A DNA stretch of 64,000 nt from Flavobacteriales bacterium (GTDB lineage Bacteria > Bacteroidota > Bacteroidia > Flavobacteriales_F > PHOS-HE28). The translations under genes were made by a program, and so were the position numbers. The stretch lies in NCBI GenBank assembly GCA_019638115.1, contig JAHBUK010000003.1:248001-312000 (forward strand), given 5' to 3'. Below, one piece after another: positions 34,342 through 43,136 of the stretch; position 1 is the stretch's first letter, and each line of letters begins with the position of its first letter. The notes under the pieces were generated by a model that saw only the letters and a program-made list of their open reading frames with translations, made no database searches and was not told the DNA's origin.

Positions 34342-37300
34342 TCAGCGGCCCACCACGATGCGGCGCGTGCTGCTCTCGTCCTGTTGAACGATGCGCAGGA
34401 AGTACATGCCGCTCTGCGCATCCGGCAGCTGGATGGCGCTCACCGTGCTCGTCAACGCGCCTTGCAGCACCAGTTTGCCGGTGGCATCATGCACGGTGTA
34501 GTAGGTGGCGGACAGACCCGCGTTCGGTACGCTGATGAAGAAGTTCCCGTTGGAAGGGTTGGGGTACACGTTCCAACTCGCAGCACCCACTTCGCTCAGC
34601 CCAACGCTGTTGAAGGCGAAGATCTCGGAGGTGTTGGAGCAACCGTTCGCATCGGTCACCACCACGGTGTAGTTGCCGTTCTGCGAGGCTTCGATCGAAG
34701 AGCCGGTCGCGTTGGGCAGTGCGTTCCCGTTCAGGTACCACTGCAGCGACCCACTGGCAGCGGTGGAAAGCGTTCCCACGTTCTGCGTGATGACCGGCGC
34801 TGCAGGCAGCGGGTTCACCGTGATCTCGACCGCTGCGCTCGCTGCGGAACTGCAACCAGCGCTGGTGCTGATCTGCACGGAATAAGAACCGGCTTCGGTG
34901 ACGGTGATGGAAGCGCCATCGGCACCGGTGATCGGGCTGCCGTTCAAGCTCCACTGGTAGCTGGTGCCAGCGCCACCGTCAGCGCTGAGCACGGCGTTGC
35001 CACCGGCGCAGAAAGTGGTGGCACCTTCGATCTCAATTTGCGGTGCAGCGGGCACTTCGTTCACCACCACGGTTATGGCGGGCGAGACTTCGGATGTGCA
35101 TCCTTCGGCGCTGCTCACTTGCAGGCTGTACGCACCGGCTTCAGTAGCAAGGAAGGTGGACCCGTCGGCTCCATCGATCGTTTCGCCGTCCACGCTCCAC
35201 TGGTAGCTCGCTCCGGCACCTGCATCGTAGCTCAGCGACAAGCTGCCACCAGCGCAGAAGGTGGTGGCACCAGCGGCCTGCACTGCCGGCGTGGCGGGGA
35301 TGGCGTTCACCGTTACGGTGATGGCCTCGGCGGGGGCGGAGTTGCAGCCTTGGTCATCGGTGAGCCAGGCACTGTAATCGCCGCCAACGGAAGCACTTAG
35401 TTCCGTATCGTTGGCACCGGGTATGTCCGTGCCGTTCAAGGTCCACTGCAAGGTTCCTGTTGCATTGCCATCCACAAGCAGCAGCACATTACCACCCGCG
35501 CAGAAAGCGGTCGGTCCGTCGGCACCGAGCGTTGGTGCATCGGGCAAGCTCAGCACTTCGATGGTGATGCTGTTGGAGGGACCGGAAAGGCAGCCCTCGC
35601 TGCTCAGCGCGATCATGGAATAGGTGCCGGCCTCCGATGCGCTCAGGGTGTTGCCGTTCGCGCCGGTCACCACGTTCCCATCCAGCAGCCACTGTAGCTG
35701 CAGTCCACTGGTGGCAGCGGCCTCCAGCATGGTGGAGGACCCTGCACAGATGCTCGTGTTGTCCGTGCTGATCACAGCTGCCTCGGGAAGCGTGTACACC
35801 ACCACCTCGATGTTGTTGGAAGGCGCCGAGGTGCATCCGTTCACGTCCGTGATCAGCAGGGTGTAGGAACCGGGAGCATCGGCGTTCAGTTGCTGGGTGT
35901 CCGCGCCGGCAATGGCCGTTCCATCCAGCAGCCACTGGTATGAAAGCGCCTGCTCGTTGGTGCCAAGTTCCACTGATTCGCCAGCGCAGAATGCCGTGGC
36001 GCCGGCTGCGGAGATCGCTGCCGCGTCAGGCAAGGCGTTCACTTGCACCGCAATGAAGTTGGCGGGCTGTGAGATGCATCCGTTGTCGCTTACGGCAGCA
36101 GCCGTGTAGCTGCCGCTTTGCCCGGTGGTAAGCGTCTCGGAATCCGCGCCGGTGATCACCTGTCCGTTCATGAACCACAAATAGGCGCTGGTGCTACCAA
36201 GGGCCGTGAGTTCCACCGATCCGCCCTCGCAGAACGTGGTGCTGTTGAGCGCAAGTACCGTCGGTTCGGGAACAAGTTCCACCTCCAGCGTGGCGGGCAT
36301 GGTCAAGTAGCTGCAACCGGTGGCCGTGTTGGTGGCCAGCACGCTGTAGCTACCTGCCTGTGTCGCTTGCAGGGTGGATGTGCCGGCGCTGTTCACGGGA
36401 GTGCCATCCACGAACCACTGGTACTCCATGTTCCCCTGTCCGGAAAGGTCGGTTACTTCCAACGTGGTGGCAAGACCAGCGCAGGTGAAGTAGTCGCTCT
36501 GTGTGAAGGCGTGTTCGGGTTCCGCGTTCACCACCACGGTCTGTGCGGTGGAGTTTGCGTTGCCGCAGGCGTTGCTCACTTGCACGGTGTAGTTGCCGGG
36601 CTGGTCCACTTCCAAGGTGGCATCCTGTGCAGCGGCAATGGGTTGGCCGTTCAGGTTCCACTGGTAGCTGTAGCCGCCGTTCACGGGTGCGCTCAGTTCC
36701 ACCGACCCGCCCTCGCAGAACACCGTTGGCCCTGCTGCGGTGATGCTGGCCAGCGGTAGCTCGCCGATGCTGATGTCCGTTCCGTTATCGGTGCCTGTGA
36801 ACGCCGGGCTGGTGGCGATCACACGGATGCGGTAGCCGTTGCCGGGCGGCGTGTTGAGCGGTATGGTGGCGTTGATGGTGCCGGACTGCGTGGAGGTGAC
36901 GGAGCCGATGGTGACCGGGTTGGTGAAATCGCCATTGGCGTCGGAGAGTTGCGCGCGGAAGATGTTGGCCGACAGGAAGAAGCCGCCCTGGTTGTAGCTG
37001 CCGGTCTTGGTGTAGTTCACCGCCACGCTGGCACCGGGGCAAAGCGAGGTGCTCAAAGGCGCATCCACGGTAATGCTGCGGGGCAGGTCGTAGAAGAACA
37101 CTTCGGTGATCACTTCGGTATTGCCGATGCGCACGGTGTTGATCTGCAGTACCGGCACACGGATGTTCTTCGCAAGCCACTTGTACTCGGTGATGCGCGG
37201 ACGGTCGATCGCGAAGCCCAGGCTGAGTTCATCCACTTGAATGGTGTCCCGGCCATCAATGGTGCTCTTCACCCGCAGCGCCTGGAAGCTGCCTGCGGGA

Positions 37301-37890
37301 GTGTTCACCGTGCCCCAGCCATCCACCACGTTGTTGCGCACCTGCTCGTAGCCGTAGTAGGCCAGCGTGGGCACATCGAGGTTCCAGCGCGAATAGGAGG
37401 ACGAGGTGTTGCCGTAGTTCAGCGGAAGCTGGTACACCACGTCGTGTTCCTGAAAGATGACGGGCACCGGAATGCCGGCCAGCTCCAGGCCGAAGCCCAC
37501 GGTCTTGTACACCGAGCTGCTGCGGTAGCGGAACGTGTACGGGTTCTCCACGGGCAACAGGTCCGCGAAGGCGATCTCCACACCGGCCTTGGCCAGGTTG
37601 GCCCGGTTGGGGTTGAAGCCCAGGTCGGCATAGACCAAGGCGTACACCAAGTTGGTGCTGGAGACGCTCTGGTACACCTCGGTTTCCTGTTCCTGGGCGT
37701 GCAGGTTGGTGTAGTTCCAGGTGTAATTCGGCCCGGTACCACTCACACTCAGCAGGGGGTTGGGAACGGCCCTACTGCGTTCCCAGGGGTTGTTCACCGC
37801 TGGTAGGTCGCTCTGTACAATGGTGATCTGCGCTTGGGTGCTGAGTGCAGTGGCCAGCGTCAGGGCTGCCGAAAGGGTAGTGAGCTTCAT
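34342..37890 (-). CDS. large Ig-like repeat surface protein with T9SS type A domain
   Basis: An 1182-residue secreted protein, signal peptide ending STQAQ. About residues 20-290 are a non-repetitive N-terminal domain. Nine Ig-like units of about 80 residues follow; eight carry a FCAGG/FCEGG-type cysteine motif and a YQW(S/L)-NG core, while the last (QNVGTLSTAASGSLQWYLNG) has lost the cysteine. The end is a type A sorting domain (WNVYPNPSNGNFFISV, ending RRIVVGR). A promoter with TTG and TAGATTTG lies 20 bases upstream. Likely an adhesin; no enzyme motif is seen. Confidence 0.9.
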   Translation of the reverse strand: MKLTTLSAALTLATALSTQAQITIVQSDLPAVNNPWERSRAVPNPLLSVSGTGPNYTWNYTNLHAQEQETEVYQSVSSTNLVYALVYADLGFNPNRANLAKAGVEIAFADLLPVENPYTFRYRSSSVYKTVGFGLELAGIPVPVIFQEHDVVYQLPLNYGNTSSSYSRWNLDVPTLAYYGYEQVRNNVVDGWGTVNTPAGSFQALRVKSTIDGRDTIQVDELSLGFAIDRPRITEYKWLAKNIRVPVLQINTVRIGNTEVITEVFFYDLPRSITVDAPLSTSLCPGASVAVNYTKTGSYNQGGFFLSANIFRAQLSDANGDFTNPVTIGSVTSTQSGTINATIPLNTPPGNGYRIRVIATSPAFTGTDNGTDISIGELPLASITAAGPTVFCEGGSVELSAPVNGGYSYQWNLNGQPIAAAQDATLEVDQPGNYTVQVSNACGNANSTAQTVVVNAEPEHAFTQSDYFTCAGLATTLEVTDLSGQGNMEYQWFVDGTPVNSAGTSTLQATQAGSYSVLATNTATGCSYLTMPATLEVELVPEPTVLALNSTTFCEGGSVELTALGSTSAYLWFMNGQVITGADSETLTTGQSGSYTAAAVSDNGCISQPANFIAVQVNALPDAAAISAAGATAFCAGESVELGTNEQALSYQWLLDGTAIAGADTQQLNADAPGSYTLLITDVNGCTSAPSNNIEVVVYTLPEAAVISTDNTSICAGSSTMLEAAATSGLQLQWLLDGNVVTGANGNTLSASEAGTYSMIALSSEGCLSGPSNSITIEVLSLPDAPTLGADGPTAFCAGGNVLLLVDGNATGTLQWTLNGTDIPGANDTELSASVGGDYSAWLTDDQGCNSAPAEAITVTVNAIPATPAVQAAGATTFCAGGSLSLSYDAGAGASYQWSVDGETIDGADGSTFLATEAGAYSLQVSSAEGCTSEVSPAITVVVNEVPAAPQIEIEGATTFCAGGNAVLSADGGAGTSYQWSLNGSPITGADGASITVTEAGSYSVQISTSAGCSSAASAAVEITVNPLPAAPVITQNVGTLSTAASGSLQWYLNGNALPNATGSSIEASQNGNYTVVVTDANGCSNTSEIFAFNSVGLSEVGAASWNVYPNPSNGNFFISVPNAGLSATYYTVHDATGKLVLQGALTSTVSAIQLPDAQSGMYFLRIVQQDESSTRRIVVGR

Positions 37891-37910
37891 GCAGGAGGCT
37901 TGGAGTGGGC

Positions 37911-37918
37911 CAAATCTA
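37911..37918 (-). promoter_or_regulatory. promoter of the 1182-residue surface protein (TAGATTTG)
   Basis: An exact -7 octamer on the minus strand, 20 bases before the ATG, with a TTG -33 element at 37940-37942 (21-base spacer). Confidence 0.6.
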
Positions 37919-38007
37919 TTCCGGTCCGTCGATGAAAGTCAATGACTCGTCGAAGAATTCCGGATGTCTGTCCGGAAGACGGTGGCGGTGGTTTCGGGTG
38001 GCCTTAC

Positions 38008-39819
38008 CTACCGCAACAAGGTCACATGCCCGGCCATGGACCGTGCCGCACCTTGCTGGTCGGTGTAGCTCAGCACCCAGTAGTAGGTGCCTTCCGGCGC
38101 ATCTAAGCCGCTCCAGCCCAACGCCATGTTGCGGGTGCGGAACAGTTCTTTGCCCCAGCGGTTCAGTACCACCAGCTCCAGGTCCGTGAAACCGCGTGCC
38201 ACTACCGGAATGAAACGATCGTTGTGCCCATCACCATTGGGCGTGAACACGTTGGGCATCGAGATATCGGGATCGCATTCCCGAAAGCTGAGACTGAACT
38301 GCGCTTCATACACGCACTGCCCGGTGCCGAATTGCACGGTGTAGACCCCGCTGTTGCTGAAACTGCGCACCACTTCGGTGGAGCCGTCCCACCACAGCAC
38401 GGGGCCGGCCTCTCCACTCAGGTCCACCTGCACGCTGTCTCCCAAGCAGGGACTGGCATCAACCAATTGCGACAGGTCCATCGGTAGTTCGATGTTCACC
38501 TGAAGGCTATCCCATACCACACAGCCCGCCACCGTCACGCTCACGCCGTAGCTTCCTGCTGCATCCACCGTGATGGTGGGGCCGCCGTTACCGGTGCTCC
38601 AGGTGTAGCTCGCACCAGGCCAGGTGGCATCCAGCAACAGGCTTTCGCCGGGGCACAGGGTGGTGTCGTTGCCCAGGTCGATTAGTGGCCGTGGCACGAA
38701 TAGCACCTCCATGCTGTCGGATACGGTGCACACGCCGTTGCTTACCGAAACGGCAATGTTGCCGCTTGTGGTAACGGCCAACTGCGGCCCCGTGGCGCCG
38801 GTGCTCCATGCATACGTGGCGCCGGGTACTTCCACGTTCAGTAGCAGCACTGCTCCTTCGCAGAGCGTGGTGTCGTTGCCCAGTTGCACGGTCGGCGCTT
38901 GCACCACGCTCACCGTGAAACTCGCGGTGTCCGTGGCATCCACGGCGTGGTAGGTGGTGGTGGCCGTTGGTTGAACGGTGATGCTGTTGCCAGTGCCAAT
39001 GGGCGATCCGGCAGGCGTGTTGGCGAACCAACTGACCGGGCCGTTGGCATTCGTGGCGGTGAGTGTTGCTGCTTGGCCTGCGCAGATGCTCTGCGGACCG
39101 TTCACGGTGAGCTCGTCTACCGCTGCTTCGACCACGATCTCGTCCACGAAGTACACTGCGAAGGGCCTCGGGAAGTTGCCTCGGTCCTGCACCTGTGTTG
39201 CTGCATCGTTGTCGAAGTTGCCGATGGTGATGAAGGTGAACGCTTCGGTGGCCACGAACTCACCGCTGATCTCCACCCAGCCATCGGTGGTGCCGATCAC
39301 TTGTTGTGCTTTTATCTGGGCATTCACAGGCAAACTGGGCCAGGTGTTGGAGCTGGGGGGCACCACGGAGAAGTGGAAGCCCAAACCGTCGGTGGCGTAT
39401 TGGCAATTGTCGCCCAAGGACACCAGCATGCTGGCCCGGTAGAGTTGGCCCACTTGCAGGGGCTGGATGAGCTGGGCTTGCATGTATTCCCGGGTCTCAC
39501 TGGCGCAGATGCTGCAATAGGTGATCAAGGCGGCCATGGCACTGCCCCCCGCGGGTGCTTCGGAGCCCCAGCTGTTGGGGTCGGTGGAGCCCACGGCCGC
39601 GTTCATGCAGTTGGTCGGCAGGGTGCTTAGGCAGATGTCCGGGCTGCCTGCTGTGGGCGTGGACCAGGCCACTACGTTCTGGTTGAAGTCGGATTGCCCG
39701 AACACCCCGCAGAATGGTGTGTTCTGCTCCAAGCCCGGATTGGGCACCAGGTTCTGCCCAACACACAAGGTGCTCAGCAGCAACAGGGCCGGCAGGCTGT
39801 ACCAGAACGAGCGGGGCAT
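38008..39819 (-). CDS. secreted protein with T9SS type B (gliding-motility-associated) domain
   Basis: A 603-residue protein; the ATG at 39819 begins a signal peptide (MPRSFWYSLPALLLLSTLCVGQ). About residues 22-230 look like a carbohydrate-binding-type beta-sandwich (LVPNPGLEQNTPFCG, FVDEIVVEAAVD). Three to four short Ig-like units follow (SICAGQAATLTAT, LGNDTTLCEG and LGNDTTLCPG). The C-terminal type B domain starts at MPNVFTPNGDGHNDRF and ends GHVTLLR. A TACTTTTG element with TTG lies upstream. Its neighbour at 34342 has the same repeat style but a type A sorting signal, so both sorting routes are in use here. Confidence 0.9.
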   Translation of the reverse strand: MPRSFWYSLPALLLLSTLCVGQNLVPNPGLEQNTPFCGVFGQSDFNQNVVAWSTPTAGSPDICLSTLPTNCMNAAVGSTDPNSWGSEAPAGGSAMAALITYCSICASETREYMQAQLIQPLQVGQLYRASMLVSLGDNCQYATDGLGFHFSVVPPSSNTWPSLPVNAQIKAQQVIGTTDGWVEISGEFVATEAFTFITIGNFDNDAATQVQDRGNFPRPFAVYFVDEIVVEAAVDELTVNGPQSICAGQAATLTATNANGPVSWFANTPAGSPIGTGNSITVQPTATTTYHAVDATDTASFTVSVVQAPTVQLGNDTTLCEGAVLLLNVEVPGATYAWSTGATGPQLAVTTSGNIAVSVSNGVCTVSDSMEVLFVPRPLIDLGNDTTLCPGESLLLDATWPGASYTWSTGNGGPTITVDAAGSYGVSVTVAGCVVWDSLQVNIELPMDLSQLVDASPCLGDSVQVDLSGEAGPVLWWDGSTEVVRSFSNSGVYTVQFGTGQCVYEAQFSLSFRECDPDISMPNVFTPNGDGHNDRFIPVVARGFTDLELVVLNRWGKELFRTRNMALGWSGLDAPEGTYYWVLSYTDQQGAARSMAGHVTLLR

Positions 39820-39862
39820 GGCTGGGTGCGGTGGTGGCAGGCTCACTGCTGCCACAAGTGGC

Positions 39863-39870
39863 CAAAAGTA
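39863..39870 (-). promoter_or_regulatory. promoter of the type B surface protein gene (TACTTTTG)
   Basis: An exact -7 octamer on the minus strand, 43 bases before the ATG, with TTG at 39888-39890 (17-base spacer). It lies just upstream of the divergent regulator gene. Confidence 0.6.
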
Positions 39871-39918
39871 CTGGTGAAGCACCCTGGCAAGTCCCGCCTG
39901 AAGCACGATCTTCGGGCC

Positions 39919-40560
39919 ATGGGCACGGTGCACGTTCTGGTCGGTGATCCACTACGGGTGGTGGCGGCAGGGCTTGAAGCCTGGTTGCGGGATGCGGCCC
40001 CTTTCCGTTTCGCCGGCCATTGCGGAACGGGAAATGAGTTGCTGGACAGGTTGGCCGCGCAGGCCTGCGAGCTGGTGCTGTTGGAGGTATCCTTGCCCGG
40101 TCTGGATGGCATCGATACCATGCGCGCCATTCACGCACGGTTTCCTCTGGTGAAGGTCCTTGCCTTTTCCGCACTCACGGAGATCGAGTACGTGAACAGC
40201 ATGCTGATCGAAGGAGCACATGGATATCTGGTGAAGAACACCGATCGTGCTGAACTGCTGCTCGCCATGGAGGCTGTGTTGCGTGGCGAGCGCTACTTGA
40301 GCGCTGCGGTGCGGACCAGCATCGAGCAGGGTTATGCCTTCACCGGCAAACGCATGGATGGCGAGTATGTGGGGCTCACCATGCGCGAGCGCGAGATCAT
40401 CCGGATGGTGGCGCTCGAACGCACCAATGGCGAGATCGCGGCGGCCCTGTTCATCAGTGAGGAAACAGTGAAGACGCACCGCAAGAACCTGATGACGAAG
40501 TTGAACGTGCGCAGTGTGGCCGGTCTGGTGAAGTACGCCATCGATCGCCGCTGGGTGTAG
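39919..40560 (+). CDS. NarL/LuxR-family response regulator with atypical receiver
   Basis: A 213-residue regulator. The receiver (about 1-120) keeps Lys106 (YLVKN) and Ser84 but has Glu56 in LLEVSLPGLDG where the phospho-acceptor Asp is expected. Only one of the two N-terminal acids is kept (VGDPLRVV, Asp10). The C-terminal LuxR helix-turn-helix is intact (LTMREREIIRMVALERTNGEIAAALFISEETVKTH). It probably binds DNA without normal phosphorylation, as a pseudo-receiver or phospho-mimic; this is inference. No histidine kinase is adjacent. It diverges from the T9SS protein gene. Confidence 0.85.
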   Translation: MGTVHVLVGDPLRVVAAGLEAWLRDAAPFRFAGHCGTGNELLDRLAAQACELVLLEVSLPGLDGIDTMRAIHARFPLVKVLAFSALTEIEYVNSMLIEGAHGYLVKNTDRAELLLAMEAVLRGERYLSAAVRTSIEQGYAFTGKRMDGEYVGLTMREREIIRMVALERTNGEIAAALFISEETVKTHRKNLMTKLNVRSVAGLVKYAIDRRWV

Positions 40561-40589
40561 TGCGTCTCCGCGCAACAGCCGGCATAGGT

Positions 40590-40676
40590 CTTAATGGGCC
40601 GCCCGACAAGCGGATCTTACTGCCCGGTCCGTTTAGGCAAAGCTCTTGGCCGAACGCGTGAGCCTGCCCCATTAAG
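40590..40676 (+). other. possible structured leader: 9-bp closing stem with internal hairpins
   Basis: CTTAATGGG (40590-40598) pairs perfectly with CCCATTAAG (40668-40676). The enclosed 69 bases contain CCGC-CCGACAA-GCGG and TGCC...GGCA hairpins. It ends 83 bases before the first secreted paralogue. No match to a known riboswitch class was recognised. Confidence 0.35.
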
Positions 40677-40682
40677 CAGATC

Positions 40683-40696
40683 ACCCACATGTGGGT
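40683..40696. promoter_or_regulatory. 14-bp palindrome ACCCACATGTGGGT, possible operator
   Basis: A perfect palindrome 63 bases before the ATG at 40760 and 122 bases after the NarL-type regulator stop. Its size and symmetry suit a dimeric regulator such as the adjacent LuxR-type protein; the link is speculative. Confidence 0.4.
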
Positions 40697-40759
40697 ATTG
40701 TGGTGCCCATGGGCGCAGGGGACCTTTGGCACATGTCCATGCAAGCTCGTTCCGCCCCG

Positions 40760-41281
40760 ATGAAAGCGCTGAAAAAATTCCTGCCGTGCCCCTTGGAGAC
40801 CGCTGTGATGACCGCACTACTGGCATTGCTCAGCATCACCTTGTTCGCAGCACCGGGCGCTAGCGGAAAGCAGGTGCAGGTAAGCGGCTGGCTGCTTATG
40901 GAGGCCGGCGCGAACAAGGACGTACTGGTCGTGGTGGAATTGGACAATGCCCATTGCCTGCCTGTCAAGTTGAAGAGCAATGGACGTTTCTCCGTGGATC
41001 TTCCGGCAGGCAGCCAGGCGGTGCTGCGGTTCAGCAGGGCGGGCCACATCACCAAAGAGGTCGTGTTGGACACGCGCAATGCCGCACCCCATGGTACTCA
41101 ACAGTACAAAGCGGCCAAAGTGCATTTCGGGGTGGACCTCAGCACTGGAGAAGGCCATCCTCAATGCGGTTTCGATGGTCCGGTGGGCACCCTGGCTTTC
41201 AAGCGTGGAACGGGCTCACTGGCCGTTAAGCACCACGCTCGCGGACGGTCATCTAAGGCTCCATGTGCCGGGGATCGCTGA
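40760..41281 (+). CDS. exported protein, tandem paralogue 1
   Basis: From the ATG at 40760 this gives 173 residues. A basic start and hydrophobic stretch (LLALLSITLFAAPGASG) suggest a signal peptide. The mature part is about 100 residues of beta pattern (VQVSGWLLME, VLVVVELDN, FSVDLPAGSQAVLRFSRAGHITKEVVLDTR), resembling a small transthyretin/carboxypeptidase-regulatory-like fold. It shares this layout and GPVGTLAFKRGTGSLAVKHH with the next gene. A palindrome and a possible structured leader precede it. Function unknown. Confidence 0.72.
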   Translation: MKALKKFLPCPLETAVMTALLALLSITLFAAPGASGKQVQVSGWLLMEAGANKDVLVVVELDNAHCLPVKLKSNGRFSVDLPAGSQAVLRFSRAGHITKEVVLDTRNAAPHGTQQYKAAKVHFGVDLSTGEGHPQCGFDGPVGTLAFKRGTGSLAVKHHARGRSSKAPCAGDR

Positions 41282-41434
41282 TGGCACCCGAAAACAAGTC
41301 CCGCAATTGATGCCACGACCAACAGCGCCCATCGCACCACATCCCCGATCCGTCGAATACCCCGCTCAAAGCAAGAACCCCGGCCATCCGGTCGCGTAAC
41401 CATGATCCACCTGCAACATCAAAGAACCACAGCC

Positions 41435-41950
41435 ATGAAGACTTCCAGCACCTCCCTGAAATTCGCCGCACTGTGTGGCGCGGCACTTCTGATGAACGCC
41501 GCTTATGCCGGCGATGAACCTCGTCCTGCCTCCAACGCCAACGCCGCGGTGGTGATCACCGGCTGGCTGCAGGCCAACGACCTCAGCATGCAGGATGTGG
41601 TGCTTCACGTGGAAGTGGACGGCACCATGCGCACGCAAGGCGTTTCCGAGAACGGCCGTTTCGTGGTCTCCCTGCCCGCCGATTCCGAAGTGAAACTCCG
41701 CTTCGAGAAACCCGGCCACCTGCCCAAGGAAGTGCTGGTGGACACCCGCCATGCCGACCTGCTTGAAGGTGCCGGCAAGTCGCGCCGCGTGAAGTTCGCC
41801 GTGGTGCTTGAGCTGGAGCGGCACATGGCCGGCTACACCTACGCTGGCCCGGTGGGCAGCCTGGGCTTCGATGCCCAAGGCGGATGCCTGGCCGTAAGCC
41901 ACGATCGCAAGTTGGAGGATGCACCGAAGCAGAAGCCGATGGTGTTCTGA
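41435..41950 (+). CDS. exported protein, tandem paralogue 2
   Basis: A 171-residue protein with a clear signal peptide (MKTSSTSLKFAALCGAALLMNAAYAG). The mature domain (VVITGWLQANDLSMQDVVLHVEVDG, GRFVVSLPADSEVKLRFEKPGHLPKEVLVDTRHA) aligns with the previous gene, including GPVGSLGFDAQGGCLAVSHD at the C-terminus. The fold resembles an Ig/transthyretin-like stalk domain. The genes are 153 bases apart, so they are probably co-transcribed, with a strong terminator after this one. No sorting domain is present, so a periplasmic location is likely. Confidence 0.8.
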   Translation: MKTSSTSLKFAALCGAALLMNAAYAGDEPRPASNANAAVVITGWLQANDLSMQDVVLHVEVDGTMRTQGVSENGRFVVSLPADSEVKLRFEKPGHLPKEVLVDTRHADLLEGAGKSRRVKFAVVLELERHMAGYTYAGPVGSLGFDAQGGCLAVSHDRKLEDAPKQKPMVF

Positions 41951-41968
41951 GCCACACGTTCAGGCAAT

Positions 41969-42004
41969 AAGAAGGGGGAGCACCCGTCGGTGCTCCCCCT
42001 TCTT
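41969..42004. terminator. bidirectional rho-independent terminator
   Basis: A perfect 16-bp stem AAGAAGGGGGAGCACC/GGTGCTCCCCCTTCTT with loop CGTC, followed by TTATT. It lies 18 bases after the paralogue stop. Confidence 0.92.
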
Positions 42005-42024
42005 TTATTGCTGTATTCCCCGCC

Positions 42025-42116
42025 CTACTTGAACGCCGCCAAGCCTGTTACCTCAGCACCGGTGATCAACAGGTGGATGTCGTGGGTGCCTTCGTAGGTC
42101 ACCACGCTTTCGAGGT
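42025..42116 (-). pseudogene. 3'-terminal fragment of an acyl-CoA dehydrogenase gene
   Basis: Reads on the minus strand as the last 29-30 codons of a glutaryl-CoA dehydrogenase ([28 protein letters not shown], then TAG). It matches the end of the intact gene at 43746-43837. Bases 42070-42116 equal 43791-43837 exactly (47 of 47), while the terminal 45 bases differ at about ten sites, mostly synonymous or conservative, and have TAG instead of TAA. Nothing upstream of base 42116 continues the gene. It marks one end of the 42.1-43.7 kb cassette. Confidence 0.85.
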
Positions 42117-42250
42117 ACTTGACGTCAAATAGTTAGGTTACATTTGTTAGCATCCAACGCGGGAGATCCAAGGAATGACGGTCTTGGTTTGCTTTGACGC
42201 GCTATGGATGGTGGGTTTGGAGCCATCAAATGGCACACACTGCTGGTCAA

Positions 42251-43039
42251 ATGTTCAGAGTAAAGAGGTTGTTGCTCTACCTGTATTCATTGACAGCAGC
42301 GCTGTTTTTGGCTTACTTCATTCACTTGTACATCACGGTGGACGAAAGCAGGTCGATAGGTTTGTTGTTCGCTCCGGCGATATTGCTTGTGTTGTTCCTC
42401 ACTATAACCTGGATCGAAACGCTCTTGGTCGGTCTGGTCTTCTACAGGGTGGCGAGCGAGGTGTCCAAGATCCTGGTCCTGGCCTTCTTCATGTTCGGCA
42501 TCACCCTTGGATCCGTGCTTTACATCAAGCTGCAACCTGAAGAGCAGCTTCGGATACCACTAGCTGGACAATTGCCCGTTGACCCGACCACGTATCAGAA
42601 CCACCAGGACACACTTGCTGGTCTTTACATGACAACTAAGGAGTTCCTGAACCGGGAGTTTCGGAATGACCTTGATTCCGTCATCGAGGTATCGACAGAT
42701 ACGATACTTTATTCGCTAGGTGGTGATACCCTGCTCGCGTTTGTCTTCCTTTCAGGTTCTTTGAAGGGTTTGCCTCAATGTTGCAATGCGACAATGACAG
42801 GTGTCCGGTCCAGTGGAAATTGGGCCTATTTCGTGCCACGAGGTGGTGGTTGGTCAAGCTGTTCGACATCATGTGCCGAACGGCATGAACAATTGCTGCA
42901 GGCCTTCTTCAGCAAGTACTCGATCAACGGATCGGACCCGTCCAAACCCGACCTATGGTTGGATCCGTATCTGTTCTCGGCTGCCCCATGGGCTTTTCCT
43001 GAGCCCGTTTGGGATGAACCGGAGCGCGCACATAGGTGA
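42251..43039 (+). CDS. hypothetical membrane protein
   Basis: From the ATG at 42251 this gives 262 residues. Four hydrophobic segments lie in the first 105 residues (LLLYLYSLTAALFLAYFI, SIGLLFAPAILLVLFLTI, LVGLVFYRVASEV, ILVLAFFMFGITLG). A soluble domain of about 150 residues with several cysteines (PQCCNATM, SSCSTSCAERH) and aromatic residues follows. The frame extends 19 codons upstream without a better start. Codon use is less GC-rich than in neighbours. It lies in the cassette bounded by the gcdH fragment. No family recognised. Confidence 0.68.
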   Translation: MFRVKRLLLYLYSLTAALFLAYFIHLYITVDESRSIGLLFAPAILLVLFLTITWIETLLVGLVFYRVASEVSKILVLAFFMFGITLGSVLYIKLQPEEQLRIPLAGQLPVDPTTYQNHQDTLAGLYMTTKEFLNREFRNDLDSVIEVSTDTILYSLGGDTLLAFVFLSGSLKGLPQCCNATMTGVRSSGNWAYFVPRGGGWSSCSTSCAERHEQLLQAFFSKYSINGSDPSKPDLWLDPYLFSAAPWAFPEPVWDEPERAHR

Positions 43040-43136
43040 GGGGCCCAACGGACGTGGAACCGCGGATAGATGGCTGACTTGCACCGTTTTCTGGGCCAAA
43101 AATGCCGCAGGTTCGATGAGTGCCGAGGAGACTATG

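Noticed and set aside
40683-40696. Attachment-site interpretation of the ACCCACATGTGGGT palindrome
   Set aside because: No second copy, integrase or tRNA is nearby; an operator is the simpler reading.
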